The notes below the pieces were generated by a model. It saw only the letters and a program-made list of their open reading frames with translations, was not told the origin of the DNA and did not search any database. This document shows, piece by piece, positions 56,662 to 63,552 of a stretch of DNA of 64,000 bases; positions within the stretch are counted from its first letter, which is position 1, and every line of letters begins with the position of its first letter. The position numbers and the translations under genes were made by a program. The DNA is from Veillonella sp. 3310. GTDB taxonomy: Bacteria; Bacillota; Negativicutes; Veillonellales; Veillonellaceae. The stretch spans positions 248,001 through 312,000 of the forward strand of contig NZ_RQVJ01000001.1 of assembly GCF_003999875.1 (NCBI RefSeq), given 5' to 3'.

Positions 56662-56808
56662 ATGAGGAACGCAGTTAGACGTAGCAGCCTTTGTGGCGGG
56701 TCTTTATTGACTAAATCAAACAAATACAAGAAGAGCGCGACATGTTCCGGAGCAAACCTACCATAGGATCAGTTTGTGAAGGAATATGTCGTGCTCTTCC
56801 CTTTATCT
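56662..56808. repeat. Repeat element B, copy 1 (long-hairpin element)
   Basis: 147 bases about 80-85 percent identical to 57193-57339. The core is a 19-bp stem (56730-56748 with 56781-56799) enclosing a second stem GCAAAC/GTTTGT. Outside it, ACTAAAT (56710-56716) can pair with ATTTAGT (56810-56816). No credible ORF shared by both copies has a ribosome site. It may be a structured RNA or a terminator. Confidence 0.85.
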
Positions 56809-56867
56809 TATTTAGTTACATACAGCACACAGTCCATAAAGAACAAGTAGTATTTTACCTCAAAGTA

Positions 56868-56876
56868 TGGTATACT
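56868..56876 (+). promoter_or_regulatory. Antisense-RNA promoter in element A copy 2
   Basis: TGGTATACT is an extended -10, identical in copy 1 at 56486-56494. A plus-strand RNA should start near 56883. It would run toward the toxin-like ORF from its 3' side. Confidence 0.6.
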
Positions 56877-56882
56877 TGACAT

Positions 56883-57003
56883 GTAAAAAGAAGAGCCATC
56901 AACGTGTGCAGGCGTTAGGCTCATCTAAAAAACAGTAAAAAGATGACAAGCCTAACGTGTATAAGTGGTGCTAACACTTATCATTTACGTTAGGCTTTGT
57001 CAT
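56883..57003 (+). ncRNA. Predicted antisense antitoxin RNA
   Basis: A predicted plus-strand transcript from the TGGTATACT promoter to the end of the long hairpin. It would be complementary to the 3' part of the minus-strand toxin-like mRNA, the layout of txpA/RatA and bsrG/SR4 in Bacillus. The plus side of the hairpin has only ATTTCTAG after it, so it may read further into the ORF. Its 5' end (56889-56926) closely resembles the 5' end of the opposing mRNA (57112-57144 on the minus strand). This is inferred from sequence alone. Confidence 0.45.
56927..57003 (-). terminator. Long hairpin and terminator of the toxin-like mRNA
   Basis: ATGACAAGCCTAACGT (56943-56958) pairs with ACGTTAGGCTTTGTCAT (56987-57003) with one bulge. 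The inner stem is ATAAGTG (56961-56967) with CACTTAT (56975-56981). On the minus strand it is followed by CTTTTTACTGTTTTTT, a terminator tail. Confidence 0.75.
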
Positions 57004-57005
57004 TT

Positions 57006-57083
57006 CTAGTTAAAGAAACGATAAATATCTATAATTAATTTCAAAAATTTTACCAATAAAGATAATCTTTTCAAAAACTTCAT
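57006..57083 (-). CDS. Putative type I toxin peptide (25 residues)
   Basis: The ORF starts MKFLKRLSLL and ends DIYRFFN. It is rich in Leu, Ile, Phe and Lys, with six basic residues and one acidic, so an amphipathic or membrane-inserting helix is likely. Its ribosome site GGAGGTGAT (57088-57096) is a nine-base perfect complement of the 16S 3' end, five bases before the ATG. That site is partly paired in a hairpin (57093-57099 with 57107-57113). It has its own extended -10 promoter, a terminator after the stop and a convergent antisense promoter. Everything matches type I toxins; the family itself is not one I recognise. Confidence 0.6.
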   Translation of the reverse strand: MKFLKRLSLLVKFLKLIIDIYRFFN

Positions 57084-57092
57084 AGAAATCAC

Positions 57093-57113
57093 CTCCCCCC
57101 ATAAAAGGAAGAG
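57093..57113 (-). promoter_or_regulatory. Hairpin sequestering the toxin ribosome binding site
   Basis: On the minus strand CTCTTCC (57107-57113) can pair with GGGGGAG (57093-57099), seven pairs including two G-U. This covers half of the extended Shine-Dalgarno. Such sequestration is usual in type I toxin mRNAs. Confidence 0.5.
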
Positions 57114-57144
57114 ATGAGCCTAACAACACGCCAATGACTCTTCT
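57112..57144 (-). repeat. Inverted third partial copy of the element A 5' leader
   Basis: On the minus strand this reads AGAAGAGTCATTGGCGTG, then TTGTTAGGCTCATCT. The plus-strand leader at 56889-56926 reads AGAAGAGCCATCAACGTGTG, then CAGGCGTTAGGCTCATCT. The toxin-like mRNA and its antisense RNA therefore start with nearly the same 35 bases. Confidence 0.8.
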
Positions 57145-57152
57145 ACATTTTC

Positions 57153-57161
57153 ATTATATCA
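57153..57161 (-). promoter_or_regulatory. Promoter of the toxin-like ORF
   Basis: TGATATAAT on the minus strand is an extended -10 with a consensus hexamer. A start near 57146 gives a leader of about 63 bases. No good -35 is seen. Confidence 0.6.
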
Positions 57162-57192
57162 TAATTTTCGACAAATCGTTTATATTTTTAAT

Positions 57193-57339
57193 ATGAGGAA
57201 CGTCATTAAGTGTAGCAGCCTTCGTGGCGCCCCTTACTGACTAAATAACACAAACACAAGAAGAGCACGACATGTTCCGAAGCAAACCTAACCACTGTAT
57301 CAGTTTGCGTAGGAATATGTCGTGCTCTTCCCTTTATCT
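57193..57339. repeat. Repeat element B, copy 2 (long-hairpin element)
   Basis: A 147-base partner of 56662-56808. The 19-bp stem is 57260-57278 with 57312-57330 (one G-T), with inner GCAAAC (57282-57287) and GTTTGC (57303-57308). Two pairs differ between copies, A-T versus G-T and G-C versus G-T, yet pairing is kept. An outer arm GCAGCCTTCGTGGCG (57215-57229) matches CGCCACAAGGCTGC (57349-57362), just past the RND stop. It may terminate the pump operon. Confidence 0.85.
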
Positions 57340-57371
57340 AATTAAGACCGCCACAAGGCTGCATAGCCTAA

Positions 57372-60300
57372 TTAGTGACGTTTAAAGCCTAGTTTTTCTA
57401 TAATGATGAACAGCATAGGGATGATTGCCACTCCAAAGAATGTGGCTGTAATCATACCAAATACTACGGTCACACCCAAGGATGCACGGGCACCAGCACC
57501 AGCGCCACTTGCCAACATCAATGGCGAGCATCCAATGATGAATGCAAAGGACGTCATCAAGATAGGACGTAAACGAATCTTCGCTGCTTCAATAGCTGCG
57601 TCTACATAGTTCATACCTCTTTCATCAACACGAATCTTAGCATATTCAATGATTAAGATCGCATTCTTCGCTGCCAAGCCCACTAATGTAAGTAAGCCGA
57701 TTTGGAAGTAAATATCCAAGGCAAAGAAATGTGTAGATTTCATCATGGCACCAATCATATTGAATAACCATGGACCAAGAACAGCACCAAAGATACCTGT
57801 TGGAACAGATAATAATACTGCAAATGGCACTTTCCAAGATTCATACAAGGCAGCCAACACAAGGAATACAAAGACAATACCGAATCCAAAGATAATCAAC
57901 ACTTGGGATCCCGCTTTGATTTCCTCACGAGTTTGTCCACCCCAATCATAGGTATATCCTTGTGGCAATGTATTTTTCGCCACTTCTTCTAAGGCTTTGA
58001 TAGCATCACCAGAGCTAACACCTTGCTTAGTATTACCACCAATGCTCACTGCTGGGAAGTTGTTATATCGTGTTACCACAAAGGCAGATGTCGTTTTTTG
58101 CGGTGTAATATACGTATCAACTGGCACCATTTGACCTGCTGCATTACGAACAGTCAATAGATGATTCATACTAGGATCGGTACGGAACTGATTGTCCGCT
58201 TGTAACATAACTTTGTAGTTTTTACCAAACTTAGTAAAGTCATTTAACTGCATACCACCATAATATCCTTGTAAGGCTGTATAAATATCTGTCACCGCTA
58301 CGCCATCACGAGCCGCTCTATCACGATTCACATCAAAATTATAGGATGGTGTGGCCGCATTGAAAGTCGTATAAATACTGCGGAACTCAGGACGTTTTTG
58401 AGCTTCTCCTAAGAACTGTTGCACTACCGCATTCATTTGTTCTGTACTATGACCCGCTTTATTGATGAGGTACATGGAGAAACCACCTGTATTACCAAGA
58501 CCTGGGAGGGATGGCGGATTCAATGGAATAATTGTTCCTCGTGGATCTTTAGAACCATGCATGAAAGTATTTCGAATCTTTAAGCCAAGCTGTTGATCTG
58601 GTTGCGTTCTTTCACCCCAATCTGTTAAGGATGTAAAGATTACACCACCACTCGTTTGTGCTGCCCCAGCTAAGATATCAAAGCCAGGTACTGTGATGGT
58701 CCCATCAGAATCTTTATCTTCGTTCAAGAAATGACCTAAATCAGTTAATACATCTTTTGTACGACTAGAAGTCGCCCCTGGAGGTAAGGATACAGCAACC
58801 ATGAAATAGCCACTATCTTCAGCTGGTACGAATCCACTTGGCACCATACGCATCATACCAAAAGCTGCACCTAAGAAGATAGCCAATGCCAACCATGTGG
58901 CCCATAGACGATTGGACCAACGAGCTAAAAGAATACCATACTGATCGATTCTTCGATCCAAGAATCCATTAAACCACTCCAAGAAACGACCCACTATATT
59001 AGTAGTCTCTTTTGGCTTATGTGGTTTTAACATAATACCACACAATGCAGGCGTCAATGTCAATGCTACAAAGGCAGAAATAATAACAGAAATAGCTACT
59101 GTTAAAGCGAATTGTTTATACAATACCCCCGTTAAACCACCCATGAAGGCCACTGGAACGAATACGGAAATCAATACGAAAGCAATACCAACAACAGGGC
59201 CTTGTACTTTTTCCATGGCTGCTACGGTAGCCGCCTTTGGTTTCAACCCATTGTAGCGCATTTCATATTCTACAGCTTCGATTACGACGATCGCATCATC
59301 CACGACGAGACCGATCGCTAACACCATGGCTAGCAAAGTCAATGTATTAACAGTAAAGCCCATTACTTGGAACGCCGCAAAAGTACCAATCAAAGATACT
59401 GGCACTGCAATCATTGGAATCACTGTAGACTGCCATGTTTGCAAGAACAAGTACACAATAATCGCTACGAGAATCAAGGCTTCTTCAAAGGTTTTTACTA
59501 CTTCTTTCATAGAAGCTTTTACAAATTTTGTATTATCTACAATAATCTTCGCTTGCATATCCGGTGGGAATGCTTCTTCTTGTTGGTGAATAACCTCTTT
59601 TACAGCATTGATTGTTTCTAATGCATTCGCATCATTCGTTAAAGAAACAGCAAATACAGCTACTGGTTTATCATTGCCCGTTTCTTTTGAGAAACTTGTA
59701 GGCTCTACAGAATAACTTTGTGCCCCTAATTCAACACGAGCTACATCTTTTAAATGCAATAAATTATTCTTTTTATCCTTTTTAATAACAATATTTTCAA
59801 ATTCAGAAATTTCAGCCAAACGACCTTGCACTTTTACAGATGTGTTGAACGCCTGATCTTTATCGATTGGGTCAGAACCTAATGCACCCGCTGCAGCCTG
59901 TTTGTTTTGGCTACGAATTGCATTACTTACATCTGTAATAGTAACCCCAAATTTAGACATTTTTGTTGGGTCAAGCCAAATACGCATGGCATAATCAGCA
60001 CCGAACTCTTGCACTGTACCCACACCATTCACAGATTTGATGGCATCCATCATATAGTTAGTGGCATAGTTTTTTAAGAAAGTTCTATCATAACTACCGT
60101 TTGGAGATACCAAGGAGAATACCATGGCCATATCCCCAGAAGATTTCGTAGTTGTCACACCTACCGTTTGTACTTCGGATGGCAAAGATGCCAAGGCACG
60201 GGCTACACGGTTTTGTACGTTTACCGTATCCATATCGGCATCAGTTCCTTGCTCAAATTGAACTGTCAAGTTATAGGAACCATCCCCTGTACTCGTGGAT

Positions 60301-60536
60301 TGCATATAATCCATATTTTGGACGCCAACGATTTGTTTTTCGATGACTGCCGCTACCGATTCGCTTACAACCTCAGCATTGGCCCCCATGTAGGCAGTAC
60401 GTACCTGTACTTGCGGTGGAGAAATCTGTGGATATCTGTCGATCGGCAGTTTTGATAAGGAAATCAACCCTAGCAATGTAATAATAATAGAGATTACGAT
60501 GGCAAAGATAGGGCGATTAATAAAGAATTTTGACAC
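57372..60536 (-). CDS. RND family multidrug efflux permease (AcrB/MexB-type)
   Basis: A 1054-residue inner-membrane proton antiporter of the HAE1 group. It opens MSKFFINRPIFAIVISIIIT, with two repeats of six membrane segments and large periplasmic loops. The proton-relay aspartates are intact in GLVVDDAIVV near 410, and the partner Lys in GLAAKNAILIIEYAK near 955. It works with the adaptor gene ten bases upstream and an outer-membrane channel not in this window. Substrates are unknown. The local repressor gene is broken, so expression may be raised. Transcription probably ends at element B. Confidence 0.95.
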   Translation of the reverse strand: MSKFFINRPIFAIVISIIITLLGLISLSKLPIDRYPQISPPQVQVRTAYMGANAEVVSESVAAVIEKQIVGVQNMDYMQSTSTGDGSYNLTVQFEQGTDADMDTVNVQNRVARALASLPSEVQTVGVTTTKSSGDMAMVFSLVSPNGSYDRTFLKNYATNYMMDAIKSVNGVGTVQEFGADYAMRIWLDPTKMSKFGVTITDVSNAIRSQNKQAAAGALGSDPIDKDQAFNTSVKVQGRLAEISEFENIVIKKDKKNNLLHLKDVARVELGAQSYSVEPTSFSKETGNDKPVAVFAVSLTNDANALETINAVKEVIHQQEEAFPPDMQAKIIVDNTKFVKASMKEVVKTFEEALILVAIIVYLFLQTWQSTVIPMIAVPVSLIGTFAAFQVMGFTVNTLTLLAMVLAIGLVVDDAIVVIEAVEYEMRYNGLKPKAATVAAMEKVQGPVVGIAFVLISVFVPVAFMGGLTGVLYKQFALTVAISVIISAFVALTLTPALCGIMLKPHKPKETTNIVGRFLEWFNGFLDRRIDQYGILLARWSNRLWATWLALAIFLGAAFGMMRMVPSGFVPAEDSGYFMVAVSLPPGATSSRTKDVLTDLGHFLNEDKDSDGTITVPGFDILAGAAQTSGGVIFTSLTDWGERTQPDQQLGLKIRNTFMHGSKDPRGTIIPLNPPSLPGLGNTGGFSMYLINKAGHSTEQMNAVVQQFLGEAQKRPEFRSIYTTFNAATPSYNFDVNRDRAARDGVAVTDIYTALQGYYGGMQLNDFTKFGKNYKVMLQADNQFRTDPSMNHLLTVRNAAGQMVPVDTYITPQKTTSAFVVTRYNNFPAVSIGGNTKQGVSSGDAIKALEEVAKNTLPQGYTYDWGGQTREEIKAGSQVLIIFGFGIVFVFLVLAALYESWKVPFAVLLSVPTGIFGAVLGPWLFNMIGAMMKSTHFFALDIYFQIGLLTLVGLAAKNAILIIEYAKIRVDERGMNYVDAAIEAAKIRLRPILMTSFAFIIGCSPLMLASGAGAGARASLGVTVVFGMITATFFGVAIIPMLFIIIEKLGFKRH

Positions 60537-60545
60537 AATATCACC

Positions 60546-61712
60546 CTAATTACCTTTCTCAATATCTTCCTTGCTTAATAAAGTTGCCTTAACTTCTGCT
60601 CCATTTTTCGCTTTTGTTAAGCCGTCAACAACGATTTCATCGCCTACAGTTAAACCTTTTCCATCTTTGGAAGGACGAATAATTGTGTATTTACCACTAG
60701 TACCACTTGTTGTGACAGGTACTTGTTCTACTTTACCATCTCGGATGACCATCACAAATGTTTTATCTAGTACTTGTAATAAAGCACGAGATGGCACTAA
60801 GATCGCCCCTTGAATAGTTTCACCGCTAGTAATAACGGATGCATACATATTTGGCAACAACATATGATTTGGGTTCGGGAAGGCCGCTTTCAAAATCAAC
60901 TGACCTGTACCATTATCCAAGTTTTTCGCAGCTTCTACAATATGACCTTTAATAGTACTTACAATTTTATGATTGTCATCATAGGTACCATAAATCTCAC
61001 CATTGGACAATTTCAATTCTACTTCCCCATCAACAGAACGATGTGCTTTTTTATATTCTAAGTACTCTGCTTCACTCATGCTAAATTGTACATATACTGG
61101 ATCTGTAGAGTTCAATGTGACAAGTGCTGTTTGTCCAGCTGTAACGAATGTACCTAAATCTACATCATCCATTTCCAATGTACCATCAAATGGCGCATAT
61201 ACAACCGTATCTTGTAAATTATTTTCCGCTAAGCGGATTTGTGCTTCCATAGCTTCTAAGGCTGCGCGATTTTGGGCTGCCACACTAGCTTGTGTATCTA
61301 ATGTTTGGCGGGCAATAGCATCTTCATTGGCCAATGTTTGATAGCGCTGTAAATCGACTTGAGAGTTTTGGTACGCTGCGCTAGATCGTGCTGCATTGGC
61401 TTGTGCACTAGCTAGGTTCGCTTCATATTGACGTCCATCGAGACGATACAATGCTTGACCGGCTTTTACCGTGTCGCCCCCTTTTACATATTTTTCAACA
61501 ACTCGACCGGATACATTCGCGCGAATCACAATAGAGTTTTGCGCCAATACAGTACCATTGAAAGATTCTTGTACATTTGTATCAGTAGCTGTGATTTTAT
61601 AGGAGTTAACCTCCGTTGGACCTTGCCCCGGAGCTTGTCCACCACAACCAGATACAAGTACAAGGGCTGCCAAGCTAGCTGCCACTAAACCATTATACGC
61701 TTGTTTTTTCAT
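60546..61712 (-). CDS. RND efflux periplasmic adaptor lipoprotein
   Basis: A 388-residue membrane fusion protein linking the RND permease to an outer-membrane channel. The lipobox LVSGC (Cys near 23) predicts lipid anchoring. The lipoyl half-motif (RANVSGRVVEKYVKGGDTVKAG, about 63-84, in part) flanks a helical hairpin (about 95-165, VDLQRYQTLANEDAIARQTL). A beta-barrel and a membrane-proximal domain follow. It overlaps the end of the tetR frame by 20 bases, so pump and regulator were one operon. AAGGGTG precedes the ATG. Confidence 0.93.
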   Translation of the reverse strand: MKKQAYNGLVAASLAALVLVSGCGGQAPGQGPTEVNSYKITATDTNVQESFNGTVLAQNSIVIRANVSGRVVEKYVKGGDTVKAGQALYRLDGRQYEANLASAQANAARSSAAYQNSQVDLQRYQTLANEDAIARQTLDTQASVAAQNRAALEAMEAQIRLAENNLQDTVVYAPFDGTLEMDDVDLGTFVTAGQTALVTLNSTDPVYVQFSMSEAEYLEYKKAHRSVDGEVELKLSNGEIYGTYDDNHKIVSTIKGHIVEAAKNLDNGTGQLILKAAFPNPNHMLLPNMYASVITSGETIQGAILVPSRALLQVLDKTFVMVIRDGKVEQVPVTTSGTSGKYTIIRPSKDGKGLTVGDEIVVDGLTKAKNGAEVKATLLSKEDIEKGN

Positions 61713-62280
61713 TCATTTCACCCTTATTTGTAATACCCTGTAATATAACTGAAATAACCTTTGGCATATATTTATAAATATCCTCATGATGATTGGAGCT
61801 TTCAAACACAATGCGTCGTACAGCACCTTGCAACATCATAATGATAATATCAACATCCACATAGCGAGCAATAGTTCCTTGCTCTTGTTGGTGTAGTAAA
61901 TAGTGTTTAAGTAAGTCCCAATCTTTCTTGAACAAAGTTTTCAACGTTTCTTGTAGTTGCGGTATAGATAAGAAGATTTCCATGAAAGATTATCCACTGA
62001 AAGCCGCATACAAATTTGATCGTACTTTAAAATACCTATCTAATACTTCTTCTACAGTAAGACTTTTATTGTTCACAATATTCTCATGCTGTCTGTAAAA
62101 ATCTTCTGCCCCATGGACTAAAATGGTTTCTACAATTTCATGTTTAGAACGAAATTGTTCATACAACGTACGTTTACTGATAGTCAGTGCTTTTGCTAAA
62201 TCATCCATGCGGAATGATATGCCTTGCTCTTCAATCATTATGGCCGCCGCTGCTAAAATTTTCTCTTTAACCGTAACCAA
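61693..62280 (-). pseudogene. TetR-family repressor of the RND pump, interrupted by an in-frame stop
   Basis: A 196-codon frame, normal TetR length, starting at a TTG (62278-62280) behind AAGGAGG. The N-terminal helix-turn-helix is intact (RMDDLAKALTISKRTLYEQF, about 25-44). Codon 97 (61990-61992) is TAA, within YAAFSG-stop-SFMEIFL. The same frame continues for another 99 codons of plausible ligand and dimer domain. A single substitution (for example TTA or CAA to TAA) would explain it. The product would keep the DNA-binding part but lack dimerisation, so repression is probably lost. Re-initiation at 61983 could make a C-terminal fragment only. Confidence 0.85.
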
Positions 62281-62324
62281 TATAGCCCTCCTTTCATACT
62301 CTCTTTTATATCTATTAAAACTCA

Positions 62325-62347
62325 AAGTATACTACTCAGTACTACTC
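62325..62347 (-). promoter_or_regulatory. Candidate TetR operator
   Basis: Two direct units, GAGTAGTACT and GAGTAGTATACT on the minus strand, each contain an AGTA-CT palindrome. They sit immediately downstream of the tetR-pump promoter, where a repressor would block it. Confidence 0.45.
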
Positions 62348-62350
62348 TTT

Positions 62351-62379
62351 AGTTTACTTAAAATAGGAACAAATGTCAA
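62351..62379 (-). promoter_or_regulatory. Promoter of the tetR-RND operon
   Basis: TTGACA (62374-62379) and TAAACT (62351-62356) on the minus strand have a 17-base spacer. The start would fall near 62344, inside the repeated operator-like sequence. Confidence 0.7.
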
Positions 62380-62411
62380 ACTAAGAAACTCATCAATTCG
62401 ATGATGTCTAT

Positions 62412-62502
62412 ATACCCCAAACTTTCATTTTTAGAAAGTTTAGGGTATGAATAACCCAAACTTTTATTTTTAAAGAGTTTAGGGTATGAATAACCTAAAT
62501 TT
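62412..62502. repeat. Tandem 39-bp hairpin repeats
   Basis: Two units (62412-62448 and 62451-62487) each fold as ACCC-AAACTTT around ATTTTTA with AAAGTTTAGGGT. A third partial unit (AACCTAAATTT) ends near 62502. They lie between the dgt-like gene's terminator and the tetR promoter. No coding potential. Confidence 0.8.
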
Positions 62503-62507
62503 GCAAG

Positions 62508-62537
62508 CAAAAAATGCCACGCCTTAGCGCAGCATTT
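62508..62537 (-). terminator. Terminator after the dGTPase-like gene
   Basis: On the minus strand AAATGC pairs with GCATTT and the inner CGC with GCG, around TAA, followed by TTTTTTG. Confidence 0.82.
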
Positions 62538-62550
62538 CTTTGAAAGCAGA

Positions 62551-63537
62551 TTAATTATCCCATACTTTAGGAATATAATACTCAGTAAATAGTTTTATCG
62601 CATAGTTATCTGTCAGACCCGCCACATAGTCCACAATATCTTGGTCTGTAATGGGATTGTCATGATGGATTTCATGGCGAATCGCCTCGGGATGTTCTTT
62701 ATAGTACATAAATAAGTGTTTTACCACATAGTCACCTTTATTCCGATCTGGAATTAACGACGGTGCCCGATAGACACGTTCAAACATAAAACGACGGAAA
62801 ATATTCATAGTTTCCACACCACGTTCTGACATAGAAATCACCGGTTGATCCATAGAGGATGTCACCATGTCTGTGACCATGGCAGTAATCATTTTGGAAT
62901 GGGTATCTCCAAAGACCTGTACCACTTCTTTCGGTAAATCATTCACCCTGAGCATATGTGCTCGCAACGCATCATCAAAATCATGACACAAATAGGCGAT
63001 ACGATCAGCAGTGCGTATAATCTGCCCTTCCAAGGTAAGAGGCATATGAGAACCTGTATGCCCTAAAATACCATCACGAACAGCAGTTGTTAGGTTAAGA
63101 CCTTGTCCATCCTTTTCTATACTTTCCACCATGCGCAAGCTTTGCTCATTATGATTGAAATGACCTACCATATCACGAAGGGCGTATTCCCCCACATGTC
63201 CAAATGGTGTATGTCCCACATCATGCCCCATAGCGATAGCCTCTGTCAAATCTTCATTCAACCGCAACGCCCGTGCAATGGTACGTCCAATCTGTCCCAC
63301 TTCTAAGGTATGTGTCATACGAGTCCGATAATGGTCCCCTGGAGCAATATATACTTGTGTTTTATGTTTTAATCGACGGAAACATTTGCTATGTAAAATA
63401 CGATCTCGATCTCGTTGAAAATCCGTCCGATATGGATCAGGCTCTTCCTTACGATCTCTTACAGATTCTCTACTTTTAGCCGCATAAGGACTTAACATAG
63501 TATATTCTCGTTCTTCTAGCATTTCACGAATACTCAT
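62551..63537 (-). CDS. Deoxyguanosinetriphosphate triphosphohydrolase-like protein
   Basis: A 328-residue HD-domain phosphohydrolase. Metal ligands are in RMTHTLEVGQIGR (about 72-84), with GHDVGHTPFGHVGE near 103 and DRIAYLCHDFDDAL near 180. It matches the shorter Dgt-like group (YpgQ/DGTPase type 2), which hydrolyses dNTPs to nucleosides and triphosphate. Exact substrate preference is unknown. It lies 15 bases after ppsR and before a strong terminator. Many genomes pair it with dnaG and rpoD, which would lie downstream but are absent here. Confidence 0.9.
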   Translation of the reverse strand: MSIREMLEEREYTMLSPYAAKSRESVRDRKEEPDPYRTDFQRDRDRILHSKCFRRLKHKTQVYIAPGDHYRTRMTHTLEVGQIGRTIARALRLNEDLTEAIAMGHDVGHTPFGHVGEYALRDMVGHFNHNEQSLRMVESIEKDGQGLNLTTAVRDGILGHTGSHMPLTLEGQIIRTADRIAYLCHDFDDALRAHMLRVNDLPKEVVQVFGDTHSKMITAMVTDMVTSSMDQPVISMSERGVETMNIFRRFMFERVYRAPSLIPDRNKGDYVVKHLFMYYKEHPEAIRHEIHHDNPITDQDIVDYVAGLTDNYAIKLFTEYYIPKVWDN

Positions 63538-63552
63538 ATGACACCTCCTAGC

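Larger units (their letters stand above)
56849..57042. repeat. Repeat element A, copy 2 (intact)
   Basis: A 194-base partner of copy 1, offset by 382-383 bases. It contains the plus-strand antisense promoter, the convergent hairpin and the 3' half of the small ORF listed at 57006-57083. Outside the spacer, the 93 bases from GCCTAACG to the end differ from copy 1 at a single position (C to G in the hairpin loop), so the duplication is recent or under selection. Confidence 0.9.

Noticed and set aside
57193-57237. Short plus-strand ORF beginning ATGAGGAACG in both B copies
   Set aside because: The two copies encode different peptides (15 versus 34 codons) and neither has a ribosome binding site.
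57246-57278. Ten-codon minus-strand ORF (MSxSSC-type) in both B copies
   Set aside because: It is partly conserved, but only because it lies in the conserved stem. There is no ribosome binding site.
56662-57339. Elements A and B as a CRISPR array, retron or insertion sequence
   Set aside because: Only two copies of each, no regular spacers, no reverse transcriptase or transposase, and no clear target-site duplication.
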